From: Prunella strophiata | Taxonomy: Eukaryota; Chordata; Aves; Passeriformes; Prunellidae | Assembly: GCA_036583965.1 (NCBI GenBank) | Contig: JAZBQD010000013.1 | Coordinates: 12,688,348 to 12,752,347 of the forward strand | DNA: 64,000 nt | Reading direction: 5' to 3' | Shown here: positions 1 through 14,180 of the stretch, piece by piece | Position numbering within the stretch: position 1 is the first letter of the stretch | How the letters are laid out: each line of letters begins with the position of its first letter | Program-made: the position numbers and the translations under genes | Notes under the pieces: generated by a model | Databases searched by the model: none | Seen by the model: only the letters and a program-made list of their open reading frames with translations | What the model was told of the DNA's origin: nothing

Positions 1-3000
1 CTCTCTTTAATTTTTAATTCTTACAGAACTTAGGGATTCTCTTTCCTATTGTTTCTTTCATCTTACAATGTTTAATTTCATGTATCAGCAAACCTAGAGT
101 TTATTTGTAAAAGTAAATACCTCTTCCCATTCATAAATCAGTGGAATCCTTCCCATTGTTTTCGTTTATCTCCCAGTGCTAACTTTATCTACCAGCAGAC
201 CTATAGCTTATTTGTAAAGGCACCTCCACTATTCCTCTCAGGAGTGACTGGAAAACATCTCCACTGCTCCAAAACTGGAGTAGCCACGCATGGCCAGAGG
301 CATCCAGGGGGCTGAAAACCAACTGGGCAGAGTCTGGTGCTAAAGGGGTGTCCTGCTGCTGCAGGCTGAGGTCACAGATGCTCAGATCAGCTGGGGAGTG
401 CTGCCTCTGTCCTGTGCTTGCACCACAGTGCAATTCCTGCACAAGCATTCTTCTGAGGACAGGTTTGATTCAGAGCAGCATAGCAGTGTAAGAGAAAGGA
501 GATTTAGCTTCTAAAACAACACTTTGCCTCAGGATTCCTAAATTTTCCAGGAGAGCAGGACTTGCTCAGAGTGGGGACTTTCTCAGCCCCACTCTGAACA
601 AAAGGTTTTGGTTTGGAAAAAAGTCATAGCAAAATTTTAACAGAGCATTTGTGTTATAAATAAAAGTGAACCCTGTTGACCAGCAGATTGAAATCTCTGT
701 CTTGCTGTCACCCAGCACTGCAAGAGGCCACAGCCAGGGAGTTTTGAGCATCCAGTATCTCACCCATTTGGTCATAGAACAGAGTGGTTTGGGCCCACAC
801 CATTTGACTGCTCTCACCCTACATCTACACACCCCATTTTAATGGCAAGATTCATATTATGGCAAGAGAAGAGAGAGAAAGCCTTTGACTAGAGGCAGAA
901 ATGCAAGCTAAAAGAAGAAGAATATGCAAACCAGATCTAAAGTCATCTACTCAATAAGTTTTCAGGCCAAGTCAGAGATTCAGGGCGAGTTACAAACAAG
1001 GTTGGTTCTGCCAAAGATGTTCTGGCTGCTTCAGAGATCAGCTGTGCACAGCCAGTTTTTGACCAGGAAATCTGAACCCAGCCATGGCACAAACAACATT
1101 TTCTGTCTGCAACCCAGGGCTCTCAGAGTAGGTTACAGCAAGAATTACCAAGAACAACAATCAACACAGATTCTTTGTTGTCTTAATCCTTCTGGTCTCA
1201 CTTTGTGTTCTCTGAGCTACTTGGCCCTTCAAAGCAGGAGAGGTAATTGAATTTCAATCATATCAAGGTCTGGCTCAAAATAACCCATAATGGCTCTCAT
1301 TTCAATATTGCACCCGCTGATTCTTATTCTGGGTGCAGTGTCTGTTCTTTACTGGAGACATTTCCATATGCTCCTTGCCCTGAATTTCAAAGAATAACTC
1401 TGTCTAATGAAGTTGAGTATTGAGAATTTCCCCCTCCCATGACTTATGGGTGCAATTTGAAAGGGGGGGGGAAAGTAACAAGTAAATGAAAAGCACGTCC
1501 AGCCCTGTGTGATGATGAACAGCCCTTGCAGTTTGCTTAGCCACAGCTTGTTCTTCATTCCCAGAGGCACCAGTCACTTTTATTATGAGGTGACAGCTGA
1601 GCTTTATTCTCAAGATTGTGCAGATTTCTCACCTGACTAGCTCATGACTGCATATTTCAGGTCAGAGAGCAGCACAAGCTGGGCTCTATTTTCCCTCTCG
1701 TGGCTGTTCTCCCCTGTCATTCTTTGTGCAGATTTCCATCTCAGCCCCACCAGTAAGTTCCACTTTCTCAATTTATTCATTTTTATCTCCAGGGACAATC
1801 CCCGTGCCCTCTTTCACACCCTGCACACCCAAACCCGTGTCCCTGAGCTGCCTGGGCTGTGGATCACAGATCTCTGCTCCTGGTTCTTCCCTCACCAAAT
1901 TCCTCTTCACAAGGGGGAGTCACATCTCCCGTGCTACCCTGAGCAGGCAATGTGCTGCAGTGTGAGTTCAGGGGTGTAGGGAGCACTAGTTAGTGACATT
2001 TATCAGCAACAATTTGTGTAACTTAAAGGGCAGAGCACTGCCTGCAGTTCAGAGGTTCAATTATCAGCTCTGCTGCTGGGCTGCAGTTACCCTGGGCTTC
2101 TGGCTGCCAGCTGCTGTTTTAATTTTCCACGTGCAAACGGGCAAATCTGGCTACTCTGTGAAACCCTTAAACCACATGGATCTGTGTACCTAGAGAAAAG
2201 CCTCTACTATTTTTAGATGTGTTTATAAGCACCTGGCAGGGGGATATTCCATCAGTTCAGTGGAAGAGGATCCATTTCTGAGTCCCTGGCTTTGAAGCAT
2301 CATCTCCATAGCACTGCTGAGCAATTTTTAATTGGTTGTTGCAGGATAGGAATGATGGTAAGAATAGACTTGAAATTGTTCTACCAACCTCCTTTTCCAG
2401 GGCTATCAAACCAACACTGCTTGTGCTGAGGAAAATAAATCTGAATTAAGAGCACAGCCCACATCTGCCCTGACAGGTCAGAAACTCAGAGCACTTGGAT
2501 AAACACCAGCCAAGCCAGATGGAACATTTAGTTAGCAAGGAGACTGCATTGAAAAGCTGGATTAAAACTCAAATCACCAGGGCTGCTTTCAGGGTTGATA
2601 AGATCATCCTCAAGCACTGCTGCTGCATTTGGCTGTGTCAGTTCTGTCAGCACTGGCTTCAGAAACTCCAGGGTCCCAGAAGGGAAGGGTAGATTGAATC
2701 CTCTCCAGAAATTTTGCTTCACTGATTAAAATCTCTGCAAGTTTCCCCCACAGCTCATATTGAGAACATCAATGCCTTTGAAATCATCCTTCATCTAGGA
2801 GTGGCCATTATTTAGGTAACATTACCAGTAAAATCCAGACTCTAATACACTTGCAATGCCACTTGTGAGACTCAAGACCATCTCTACATCTTACAGGCCC
2901 AGGATCCAGTCTAAGAATGAAAAACCTCTCAAATCTGAGCATTTCCAGGCAGATTTTTTACTCTGTGAGATGAGAATATGGGTTTCACATCACACAAGGC

Positions 3001-6000
3001 ACTGGGTATATTTATTTATACATTCCTCAAAAATCTCCCTTTTGCAACCTTACCATGTGTAAATTTTATTTTGCCTCCTTAAGTTTACCTTGGAAACAAA
3101 GGGACAATTACCAGGAAACAAAGAAACAATTTTATAAAATAATAGAACAATTTCCAAAATCCCCTCCAACTGGATTAGAATTGAGGCCAAGCCCTGAGGA
3201 CTGTCCCGTGGTTAAAGGGGTGAAGGATGAGGTGAATCATCCTGGAGAAGAAGGTTTTGATCTCTTAAGTCATCAACTGGGCGAGTGGAAGCTCAGCAAA
3301 TTTTCCCATAGATAAGTTCATGTGATAAATTCATGGATGTGCAACAATTTTAATGGAATGTCTTAAACTTTTCACAATTCCTTGAATTCTCCTTACAAAG
3401 AAACAGCACTCAGGCAAGAAGAAGTCAATCAAAGAATTCCAGTTGTGTATGAAACACTGGTGTGCTATTTGATGGGTAACAAAGCTGAGTTTTCTCACCA
3501 CCTTTTCAGCTTTTCACAAACCCACATTCTCAGTTAATCACAGAGGGACTGGACACTTCCCTGCTGAACAAATAAAACCTGAATCTGCAGGTGGCTGCTG
3601 ATATTTCCTCTCCCAGCTTCCTCCTTGCTCTATTTTCCCCTGAACAGCAGCAAACCAAGCCCTGGGCTCCTTTAATCCATCTGAGCTGCACGTTGGCCAA
3701 GGAGCAGCCCTGCACTCAGCTGTGGAGGCAGCTGCTCGCCCACCCCTCTGTCTGCAGCAGAGATAAAAACAGAATTTCTCATTTTCCAGTGTTCTTGGCC
3801 TACTTAATCAAAATCCACCCTTGCTGCCAACTGTCAGCAGCTCAGGGTTTGTGGATGTTGGAGTTCAACACACACCAATGCTGTGTGTTGTCTTAAAATG
3901 ATCACAACTTTCATCTCGACCAAAATTGAGATTTTTGTGTGTGTGTGTGTGAGGAGCACACGTGCTAATGTTCAGCTTTAGTTGAGTTTTGGAACAGTCT
4001 GGCAGTTGAAGCTGGGGGTTGAGCATTTGTATTTTGTGTGAAGGCAACAGAGAATGAATCTATTGAATTTTCCCTGATGTTATCCTGAGATTCAGAAAAC
4101 TCGAGCAGTGTCTCACATCCTGCAGCACTGTTTTTTCCACACAGGTGGGGAGTGTAAACAGCAATGTAATAGAAAAGATATAAATGCAGGATTGTCAGGG
4201 ATGGTCAGGATGCCTTTTACTGGGAAAAAATCCTCATAATCCAAGTCCATCCTCCCTCAGATGTGAAAACTGCCTCATGCAAACAGCTTAAAATATATAT
4301 GTTAACTTGAAGTATCATAAAAAGGAAAAAAGAAAAAGAAGAATTAAACAGAAAGAAATCTTCTAAACAAGACAAGCAAATTCATCCCCCCCTTTCTGAA
4401 AGACAGCAATCCTCTCAGATTTATATGCAGCATTTCAGAGGTAAAGCCTCTTTGGTGCATTTTGTGAACAAACCCTTGGTTGCTGTGGGTCCACAGAAAC
4501 CTGGGCCATGGGAGGTGGGGGTGATCTGCAGAGGAAAGGCCTTAAAGTCATTTTCAGCACCAGAAATGTCTTTGAATGGCCCCAGCAGAGGGAAAAGCAG
4601 GCTCAGTTTTGATCAGGAAGACAGAAAGTGATCCCTTCCCAACAAAGCCTGGCTTTGGGGGAAGACCTGGCTGTGAGGTTAAGAAAGAAATCTCGTTGGG
4701 GTTGGGTTTAATGACACCATGCAGAGATTAAAGTGGTTCCTTCTGAGCATGGGAGGAGAGGCACAATCCCAAAGCAGCAGCAAGAGCCGTGAAAGTCAGG
4801 TGGGAACAGAGCCTGTCCTCGTGGCAACAAGCTTAGAGACCCCAGGGCAGAAAATTCAGGTTTGCAGAGCTCAGCAGGACACAGAGCTCTCTCTGTGGAG
4901 AGCAGGAGATCCCAGGTTTCACACAGAGCTTCCAGCAGAGCAGCCCCAGCTAGAGGCAAAGGAAAGCACAGTGGGACAAAAGGAATCCCATGCCAGGGGA
5001 ACAACAGGCAAATGGCAGGGAGGTGTGATGGGAGAAAATGAGTTAGGGAAGGTTTTTATCTGCTGGGGAGAAAGCCCTGGGCATTCTGCAGAAGGAAGCT
5101 CTCATCTGCTACTAACTCCCAAAGAAATGATCCAGCCACTTCCCAGGGAATGAGAACACCAAAAAAACCCCAATGGAGAGCAAAGCTGGCACCCAAACCT
5201 TGGGCATGGAGGCCTGCACATGCCAGTGGAGACAAATAGATTTGTTCTGAAGGAGAAAGGACAGATAGAATCAGGCAGCAGAAGCTCTTGGAACTAAACA
5301 ACTGGGGAAAGTGTAACTGAAATGCTTCTTGCAATTACCAGCAGAGTATCAAATGGCAGGGAGTCAAAAGCAGGGCTGCCTCATCCTAAGAGCTCCAGCA
5401 GCCCTTTCATCTGCTCTTCATTATTCTGGAAGGTTTGGATCGTTTTAAAAGTAACAGGATAATTTTATTTTTTTTTTTTTTTTAATAAAATCAGAGTCTG
5501 TGCTCTGGAATGAGTCATCAGCTGTCCATTAGCACTGAGCCAGGAGTCAGAGGGGATGGTGCAGGTTGGGACAATGCATCCTGAAATCTCTCTGCATGGG
5601 CCACCCCTGAGGTCACCTCCAGGCTGACAAGGGGCTACCACGAGAGCTCAGCTCAGGAAATTAAACCCCAGCTTTGGCTGCAAAAGTTTCAAATACTTAG
5701 CCTGACATTGTAAGTATTTCACAGAGGGTTAACATGGAATTTTAACCTTCAGTTGAACACCAAGACATCAGAAGAGGCAGGAGAGCATCACTTTGTCACA
5801 GCCTGGAGTGAACTTCCCATATTCAAACCAAAAGGACATGGAAAAATATCTTGTCTGCTTTTAGGATGAACTTGTGTAAATCAGAACAGAATTGAAGACA
5901 CATGGCATGTCCAAGTGTGAGGAACAGCTGGGGAAAACTGCACAGCAGCTGCCAATATCAATAATTAATCATTAATTGGTTCCACAGCCATTTCTGAGGC

Positions 6001-7824
6001 AGTCATGCCAGGGAGCTGTGCAGAAGGATCACAGAGTTTCAGGGCAGGGGAAAGGTGGGCACTTCTGTGCTGCTGCCCACAATTCCCCCAAATATTTGGG
6101 TATTTCCTGTGCATGCAGCTGTTCTCGAGACACAAACCACAACCAAACCACCACAAAAACCAGCAAAAAGACAGAAAATTCCATCAATTTGTGTCCCCCA
6201 CCAGGCAGGAAGACAGGAATGGAGGGGAATGCCTGCCAACCATTAATCCTTTGCAGCAATTGTACAAATAGATGAAGTTTCTCATCAAAATGAAACAGGG
6301 CTTTGGAAACCTCTCTGCTCCAAGTTGTGGGGGCTGAATCCATTTCTGTTTTGATATTGTGTTATCAATTAATTTGACTGAACTTCCTGGGCAAGTTATT
6401 AAGTCCCCATGCCACTTTCACATTATCTGTAAAATAGGGCTAACAGTATCAGCCCCAGCACTTTACAAAGGAGATCAAGGATTATATGGAACTAGGAATA
6501 ATTCCCAAATCCTGCTTGAAAATTGCATGCCAACTTTTCCCTCTTATCTGGAAACCTCCAACCTCCCTTCAGCATCATTAAAAGAAAGCTTATTCCAACA
6601 TATTATTGTATAAAAACAAAACAGACAGTAAGCATTTCAGATAAAATTTGCCTCCAATCCTGGCTGGGCTGCCACTCTCCCATTTCCTAAAAGGAATCTG
6701 GTTTTGAAGGTGACCTGCATTACTGCAGTGTTAATAAAAATGCACTGTGTGTAATCAGTTATTATTTTATCTCTGGGCATATTCAGTGCCTCAAAATGTG
6801 AGAGCACTCCCAAGGGCAGCATGGTGCCAGGAAGAGAAGGCTCTTCTTCAGGAAAAAAGGGGTCAAATCCTCCCCCAAAGTACAAAGTCCCTGCTAATGC
6901 TGATCTATTGAAACACTGCCTAATACATTTCATATTTAGATTGTCAAAACGTCTTGGACTTTGTCACATATTTTATGTTTTGCCACAAGAACAACTAATT
7001 TTCCTGTTGCTGTCAATGCAGGTGCTCCTGAGATCCCACTGGCCACAGCACAGGTGAAAATCTTTCACAAGAAAGAGAATTTCTGTGAAATAATGCTGAG
7101 CTGCCAAGAAACAATTTCAATTTTCAAGCAAAACTGCCCTGTCCTGTTCACCCTTCACTTTGCTTTCAGTCACACACTCTTGCTTCCCAGAAAACTCGAG
7201 ATTTGTAAACAAAAGCATCTAATTTTTTAATGCTTGGCCTCAAAAGCACAGTTTATGATCAGATCCAAGGGCTAAGGGGAGGACAAACCCTCTGATTTCC
7301 AGTAATTCCCAGGAGCAATTTCCTGATGGAACCTAAGTAGCTATGGAAACAATCTCTTTTGTTTCCTGCACAATAGTCTCCATTTCTAAAAGCTTCCCCT
7401 CCAGAGAAGGACAGCACTCAATGGCAATTCCTTTTCTCTGAGCTGCAGGTGGAACAGGGAGTTCCAGGCTGGAGCAGGGCTTGGATCAGTGACTGATCAG
7501 TCTGGGGTGTCCCAGGGTGGGGATCCTGCTGGGGGACAGTGAAATCCACACTGCTGCACTCACCCCTTTAATTCCCAATTGCTGCTCTAAAGGTAAAACC
7601 AGTGGGATCTGTTCCACACGGACATGGGGATCACAATTTGCATTTCAGGCCCCCCCAGTGCCCCATCTCCATTAATTCCTGGGTATACACAAGGATTTAT
7701 ATCAAATTAAATCTGGCCTCCACTACCCAAAGGCCAGACCCTCAGCAGAGGAAGGTCTGATGTGGGCCTGGGAAAATCAGGATATTCCTTCTGCCTCTAC
7801 AGTGGTTTCCAATATAAATATTTA
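1..7824. other. Unique AT-rich noncoding stretch
   Basis: No gene is recognised here. All six frames are broken often; the longest open frame (4719-5153, plus strand, 144 codons) matches no family I know and lacks splice context. Only small simple-sequence marks are visible: a run of nine G at 1463-1471, a short GT repeat at 3936-3951 and sixteen T at 5468-5483. I see no CpG island, no LINE or LTR signature and no RNA gene. Intergenic or intronic sequence is the simplest reading. Confidence 0.6.
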
Positions 7825-8107
7825 AATATAATATAATATAATATAATATAATATAATATAATATAATATAATATAATATAATATAATATAATATAATATA
7901 ATATAATATAATATAATATAATATAATATAACATAACACAATATAATACAATACAATACAATATAATATAACATAACATAACACAATATAATACAATACA
8001 ATATAATATAATATTGTAGAATAGAATAGAATAGAATAGAATAGAATAGAATAGAATAGAATAGAATAGAATAGAATAGAATAGAATAGAATAGAATAGA
8101 ATATACA
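7825..8107. repeat. Compound pentanucleotide microsatellite (ATATA)n then (GAATA)n
   Basis: The first part is an almost perfect ATATA five-base repeat. From about 7930 to 8012 it is interrupted by AACAT, AACAC and AATAC variants, and this variant block is itself partly duplicated (near 7930-7970 and 7971-8005). The tract then switches at about 8017 to a clean GAATA repeat running to 8104. Two pentamer families meet at one locus, as expected when point variants of one repeat are amplified in turn. The reverse strand stays open through it, so long Ile/Leu/Tyr/Ser-rich reading frames there are artefacts. Confidence 0.95.
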
Positions 8108-10544
8108 TAACCCTGGCAAAAGTCATTCTGACTGCCCCTGCCTCAGTTTCCTTTTCCACAAGAACAGGGCACTGCCCTCCACCTCCTGCAAGTGTTTTAA
8201 AGTCTTCTGCTGCAAACTGCCAAATGAGAGTGGCAAATGTCATTATCAGCAGAGAGAGAAATAATCCTACTACTCTCTGCACGTATTTTGAAGACTGGGT
8301 CAATAGATTTTCTTCATCTGATTTGTTCCCTCCCCAGCAGATTTTATTCTTATCTAAAACTTGCTCTTGAAAACCCCATTTAGTTTTATAACCTGCTTGG
8401 GAGTCCTTTGGAACAGTATATACTTTATAAATGCAGGATAATCCCCACTGCTTCCAGCCTTCTGCCTCCAACTAACACTCATCCAAAAATTGCAAACAGG
8501 TTGAGAATTTGGCCATAAATGCTCCATTTCTCTCCCCAGTGCTCCATAACCTGGGAGAGGGGGAGCAGGAGGACTGGCCTGGCTGCATTTGGGGTGGGTT
8601 ACTCATGGATCAGCAGCAGGGGCTGGATGCCAAGCACAGTTCCTACAAAATTACCTCCCAAAAAAAAGGGAATATCCTCCTGCACTCAGGGCTTTGGGCT
8701 CCAGGGCTGGGGTGTAAGAGCCCTGCCCAGGCTGGAACAGAGTCAGTAACACAAAGCCAATATTCTCCAGCAATAGCTGCAATCCCAGGAGAGCCTGGAA
8801 GCCTCCTGGCACTTTTTTTTTGGTTTAACTCTCTTGATGACAGCTCCATTTCTAGCTCCTCAGATGCCACACTGGGATTTAACTTACTGTAATGGTCTTT
8901 CAAGGACAGGGTCAATTTTTCCCATTTCTTTTGTGTATTAACACTTTGAGAATGGATTTGCCTCCTTTCCTCCATGGATGCACACTGGCTGAGGTTACCA
9001 GATGGAAAAAAGTTGCTTTAAAACTGAGCCCAGTGACTTTGAAAGACCCCCAGGTCATTCCAATCCTTGCAAATAGAGTTCCTGCTGCCTTTGGGGAGGA
9101 ATTCTGCTTTCTTAGGAAGGCTCTGATGCACATGTAGGCCTGGAAGGTGTCTAACACCAGCTTCTACAACGGCAAAAATGAAATAATTTCAAGCTGCAGG
9201 GATGGAAGCCTCCCCCACCTTTTATTGAGCTGGCACTCAGAGATGTCTGAGAAGGAGCTGCTCCTGAAGTGCACTGAAATGTCTGGAGCAAGAGCCCTTC
9301 TGCACTCACTGCAATAAGCACCAGTTGCACAAAGCATTTTTAGGCCACATTAGATGAACTTTGGCTGTCAGAGTCTTTGGCAGCAGCTGACACCCTGGCC
9401 CTGCACACAATTTGGGGACAGCCCCAGCTGTCCTCACACACAGATGGGATCTGGGACCTGGTGCCATCAGTCCTGCTCTGCTCCCAGGAAAAAAGTGTTT
9501 CTTCCAATCATGCCACAGAGCCAGGTCTCAGTTTAAATCCCTCCAGCTTATTTTTCTTACTCTGAGGTCTGGTCTCACTCTTTTATCACTTTCAGGATTG
9601 CTTTCCTCTCCCAGTGACACTGCCTGGACAGAAATCAGGGAGCAGAGCCACCCTCAGGGCTGAGGTGGATTGATCTGTTCTGGGACATTGACTTGCAAGG
9701 CAGCTTGCAGGTTTATCAGCAGTGACCAAGCACCCCAGGAAGAGAGCAGAAGGTCACAATCAGCCCCTCCTGTCTTCAGATCTCCTTGGAATTCTGCCCC
9801 AGGGCTTCAGTTCAGTTCTCAGCACAAAATTCAGTATCCCTGGAAATGGTGCAGCCACATTCCAAGAACATTTTCCAATCTGATGCCTTATCAAAAAGCT
9901 GACTCTGACCATTACCACTTTCTCTGCAGCTGTCCTTCCCTCCTGTCTGACAGATATTTCACTTCAGTGCCCTGAAGAGTCTCACCCTGTGCTGACCCTG
10001 AGCTTAAACTCAGTTCCTGCTTTTCCTTTACTCATGAATATTTAACTGCTGTGGTTTACACCTGCTGGATCTCATTTTCTGTCATTAAGATCGTTCAAGT
10101 TTACTGTGGGGGAAGGGAAGTGAAGTGCTTTGTGATGTCAGACAATTCTCTGAAATGATTCTGGTCCCATCATGTTCCTTTTAACCTCTGCTTGCACCAT
10201 CAGGTCTCACCGTGATGATCTCTTTTGTCAGCTGCCACCTTTCCCCACAACCCAGGCCCTCTGACAAACCTCTCCTAAGCATTCAAATCCAAATTAAAAT
10301 CAGGAGCAAACTCACCTACACAGTCACCTCTACCACCTGCATGGTCCTATGAGCTGGGGTCAGAATTTATGAGCATTTCATTCATTGCACCAGCATGAAA
10401 ATCAGATTGGAGGGACCAACAGTTTCTTCCAAAACACCAATTTCAAAAACCCTTTCAAAGCTTTTGCAGTCTGCAGTCACTTAGTTATTCTAGAGATTGA
10501 CAGGCTTCAATGGGACCATGCAGCTAAGGAAAAAGAATTACATT
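8108..10544. other. Unique noncoding stretch
   Basis: No recognisable gene, transposon or tandem array. Open frames are at most about 127 codons and overlap on both strands, which argues against coding. Base composition is moderate, with C/T-rich patches near 9.4-9.6 kb but no repeat unit. Confidence 0.55.
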
Positions 10545-10621
10545 TATATATATATATATATACAGATAGATATATATATATACAAATATATATACCAAAT
10601 ATATATATATATATAGATAGA

Positions 10622-10652
<31 letters not shown>

Positions 10653-10669
10653 CTATATCTATCTATCTA

Positions 10670-10705
<36 letters not shown>

Positions 10706-10711
10706 TATGTA
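10545..10711. repeat. Compound (TA)n/(TC)n/(TATC)n microsatellite
   Basis: Alternating TA runs are broken by GATA-type units, a short TC run at about 10622-10640 and TATC units at 10658-10672, followed by a final TA run to about 10703. TA alternation of this kind can extrude cruciforms. A 280-codon plus-strand frame at 10385-11227 crosses it only because these units rarely create stops in that frame. Confidence 0.93.
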
Positions 10712-10715
10712 TGTC

Positions 10716-12180
10716 CTGTTTTGGCACCAGTGATGCAATCCTCTCCCCTCTCCCCTGCTTCCCACAGAATCCCAGTGAAATTTAGGATGGGAGGATCTAA
10801 GGGGGTCACCTGCTGCAGCCCCACTCAAAGCAGGGATAAGACATTAAAACACTACAAAACACTAAAAAAAATTCCTTTGTTTCCTATTTCTTCAAGCAGT
10901 CAGTGCACAGAAAAGTCCTTTCTCTCAGCCCACTGGCAGCTCAGTTATTTCAAAAGTTTTTCTGATGACTCTTACCTGGAAGATTTTGGAAATCCATCTA
11001 AGGCAGCACAAACCAGATCACCCTTCACTTATTTATTGATTCTATCCAAAAACTCTAATGGGTTTGTGAAATATGACCTCCTTCTACAAAAACAATGTTG
11101 TCTCTTTCCCAGGATGTTTATCTGGGTGTCTATCAACTCTCTTTATTACAGTTTTCTACCATTTCATCCAGGAGAAAAGTCAGAGCTGCTGCTCTGCACT
11201 TTCTCAAGTTCCTCCCACACTTCTTAAAAGAAAAAATATCCTTATTGTGGCTTTGTATGTCCTACTTTCCATTCCTTTCAGTTCATTTCAGTTCTCTGGA
11301 AAGCCTTAGTGCAGAATTCTGGTTGCTTTGGCAGGGCAGTGCTTCAGTTCCTTGATGCAGGAGAAGCAATAACAGCATTTCCTTCCTTCGCTGTCACAAC
11401 AATTCATGACAAGTCTGGCACAAACAGATTATTTTAAAAAAAATTGCTAATAGAATAGTTGGAATTTTGGCTGAAAATTCCCTTTTTTCTCCCCCAGTAT
11501 TGCAGAAGTGGGGATGTTCTTGCTGGTTCCTGCAAGCTAATGCCAGGGAAAGAAATGGAACATGGCACTGCTTTTTCACTTGCAGAGGAAATCAAGAAAA
11601 GGGCAAGTTGGATCATTTACTGTGATTAAAAATAATATCTCAGGGTTCAACCCCAGCTATGACAAGAGTGACTTTCTTTACAGATATAAAATTATACCAA
11701 TTTCCCACTGGAAGGTAGAAGTGCTGAGAAAATGGGAAATTGAGAGTTTTGTAAGGATGATAATTGTAAAGCACAGCACCAGCTCTGACTGCACACAGCT
11801 CCTCCGTGTCAGGAGGTTTTTCCCTCAGCCTCCAACAAGTGGGGACTTGTTCTGTCATTTGCTGTATTTAGGCACAGAACAGAGCAAATGAGCTGTAGGA
11901 CAGAATCTGCCACGTTATGGTTTCTGCAGATTGGGATTGCTACTTGTTCTGAAGCAATTACAGCTTATTAATACAGAAATAAACAGTTTCCAACTACTGG
12001 AATTTTTAAATGGTATAAATGTTTAAGATTAGCACTTTTTTCCATAACGTAGATCTCATTATGTGCTCCACATAAAACCAGATTATGCAGGTTCTAAAGA
12101 ATGTACTTTGCTGTGGAATCCTGATTCTTATTATCTTGTTTATGATTGAGCCAGGAGAAGAGTAACACACCACTGTTGGT
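10716..12180. other. Unique AT-rich noncoding stretch
   Basis: Nothing recognisable: no open frame above about 110 codons, no transposon ends and no tandem repeat. AT content rises towards the microsatellite at 12.2 kb. Confidence 0.55.
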
Positions 12181-12341
12181 TATTATATACATATCTAAAT
12201 ATATATATTATTATATAAAGGTAGTATATTATTATAGTATATATTTTATATAGATATTCAATATACTATATAATATATTAATATACTATATATAATATAA
12301 TAATATATATATATACTATATGATATATTATATATACACAC

Positions 12342-12409
<68 letters not shown>

Positions 12410-12480
12410 TATCTATCTATCTGTCTGTCTGTCTATCTGTCTATATCTATCTATCTATCTTTATATTTATATATATACAC
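12181..12480. repeat. AT-rich block with long (TA)n and (TATC/TGTC)n
   Basis: Degenerate TA-rich sequence from about 12181 leads into an uninterrupted TA run of roughly 55 nt (about 12347-12401). It then passes through a short CA run into TATC and TGTC tetramers (about 12410-12460). On the complement these are GATA and GACA units, the same motif class as the giant GACA array at 27.2 kb. Confidence 0.93.
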
Positions 12481-14019
12481 TAAATCAAAGCATGAAGGGG
12501 CTCTGCAGTGTCCATTTTGATCAAAGCTGAGTCAAAACTCATTCCCTGCTGCAGTCTGGATGTCCTTGCCTGCCCAGGGGACAGTGCTCATCCCCAGCAG
12601 GTGGAAAGCTGAGAATTCAAACCCTTGCAGTGTCAAATCCCCGGGGTTTCAGTGGGGATCAGGTCCCTGCAGATCCCAGAGGTGTGGAATGCCCACCAGG
12701 GCAGAAGGAGGGGGCTGGGGGAAGTGGGGACAGATCCCCAGATTAAATTCAGCAGCTGCAGATATTATTCAGGAGCATGGCCAGGGTTACCCCCATGGCC
12801 CCCACAAACCTTGGGATGCAGAACTGCCCCACTAAAGCACAGAGATATAAATGGATGTCCATTGCTTTGCTGGGCCTAGAAGGGTTCCATCCAGAGCACT
12901 GCTTCTTCCCCCTGTGCTGCTGACTTCCAGGGAAATGACTGCATCAAGAGCCAGCAGGGTCCCAAACCCCCAGAACGCTGTGCCTGCCCCCCCTGCTCCT
13001 CCAGACACATCCTTCACCTCCATCCTGCTCTGCACAGTCCCTAAAACACACACCAAGGGCACCTGAACACGGGTAAAAGCTGGCACTTCAGCCCCTCTCT
13101 TCACACACAGCAGCTGCCACGGGCATGAGCTGCAGCCACCAAGTGCTGGGGGCATTTTTTTAGGGGTCAAAACACTGCTGTGAAATATGTGGGGGGAAAT
13201 GGGAGCAGTTCTCCCAGCTTTTCCATTGCTGTAAAGGAGAAATTCCTGCATTCCAGCACCGTGCCTGGACTTCCTAACTAGCACCTGTTTATGAAGGGAG
13301 GATTTACAGCATTTTTACAGCACCTTGCACTACAGAGCCATTTCCAAAACCAGAGCTCTTCAAGCAGGAACCCAAAAGTCAGAAGTTGTTTTATGAGGTC
13401 TGAGGTGGGAGCCAAGCCCAGAGCCCCACTCCAGCATCACCAGCAGAGCCCTGCTCACACATTTGTCACTCTGCTTTTGGCTCAGGGTGACGCTCAAATT
13501 ACCACCAAAAGGTCACAGGAGAAGTCACCAGCAAGGGCTGGAGCTGCATCAAACCCTCCCCATAAAACTAAAAAGAACCAAGCCACACCTTCTGCCTGCT
13601 GGGAGCTGCAGGAGCAGTGAGGAAGTGGCAGCCAAGGCACACGAGCTGTGTCGGAGTGCTCTGAACCATTTCCATGCTCCAGAGGCTGCAATAGGCTGGG
13701 AATTTATGCTTTTGGTTGCTATGGTAATTTGTATTGTCGAAGTTTTAATAACCTCATCAAGAACATGCACTCAGGAGCAATGTGGCACCTCCACAGAATT
13801 TAACAGCAATCCATTCATGGCTTGTGGTACCCCTTGAAACACTGCACGAGGAAATTAAAAACAAATAGAAATACATCACCACCATGCCCAAACCAATAAA
13901 TATTTAGGCTGAAAAGGTGAGCAGACAGTGGAAAGAAAAAGATATTTTCAGAGAAATGATGGAAGCTTCTCAGACAATTATTCTCCTCCCAACAGCAAGA
14001 GCAAGGTTAGCCCATGTCA

Positions 14020-14180
14020 GTGGTAATTAGCTGAGAACGATGGGCTCCTGTGCTCATTGTGCATGAAAAGCCATTTTCAGCAACAGCTTTTCAAAATTCA
14101 GATTTGTTAGCCCTGAAGTACGAAGTACACAGGTTGCTAATATTTAATTAAGGCAGGTTAAGAATGATAGGCTCAACTCC
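14020..14180. promoter_or_regulatory. Possible conserved noncoding element (texture only)
   Basis: The patch has the mixed, non-repetitive, AT-leaning texture typical of vertebrate developmental enhancers. It contains several TAAT/ATTA homeodomain-type cores (TAATTAG near 14025, TTTAATTAA near 14145) and an octamer-like ATTGTGCATG. This is inference from appearance; no conservation was measured. Confidence 0.2.

Noticed and set aside
7022..7053. A possible 32-nt mini-exon: pyrimidine-rich stretch ending CAG before it and CAG|GTGAAA after it
   Set aside because: Splice-like signals this short occur by chance, and no neighbouring exon was found to join it to.
7797..8471. 224-codon minus-strand frame
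   Set aside because: About 95 codons are translated pentanucleotide repeat.
10385..11227. 280-codon plus-strand frame
   Set aside because: Its middle is the TA/TC/TATC microsatellite; the flanks show no protein family.
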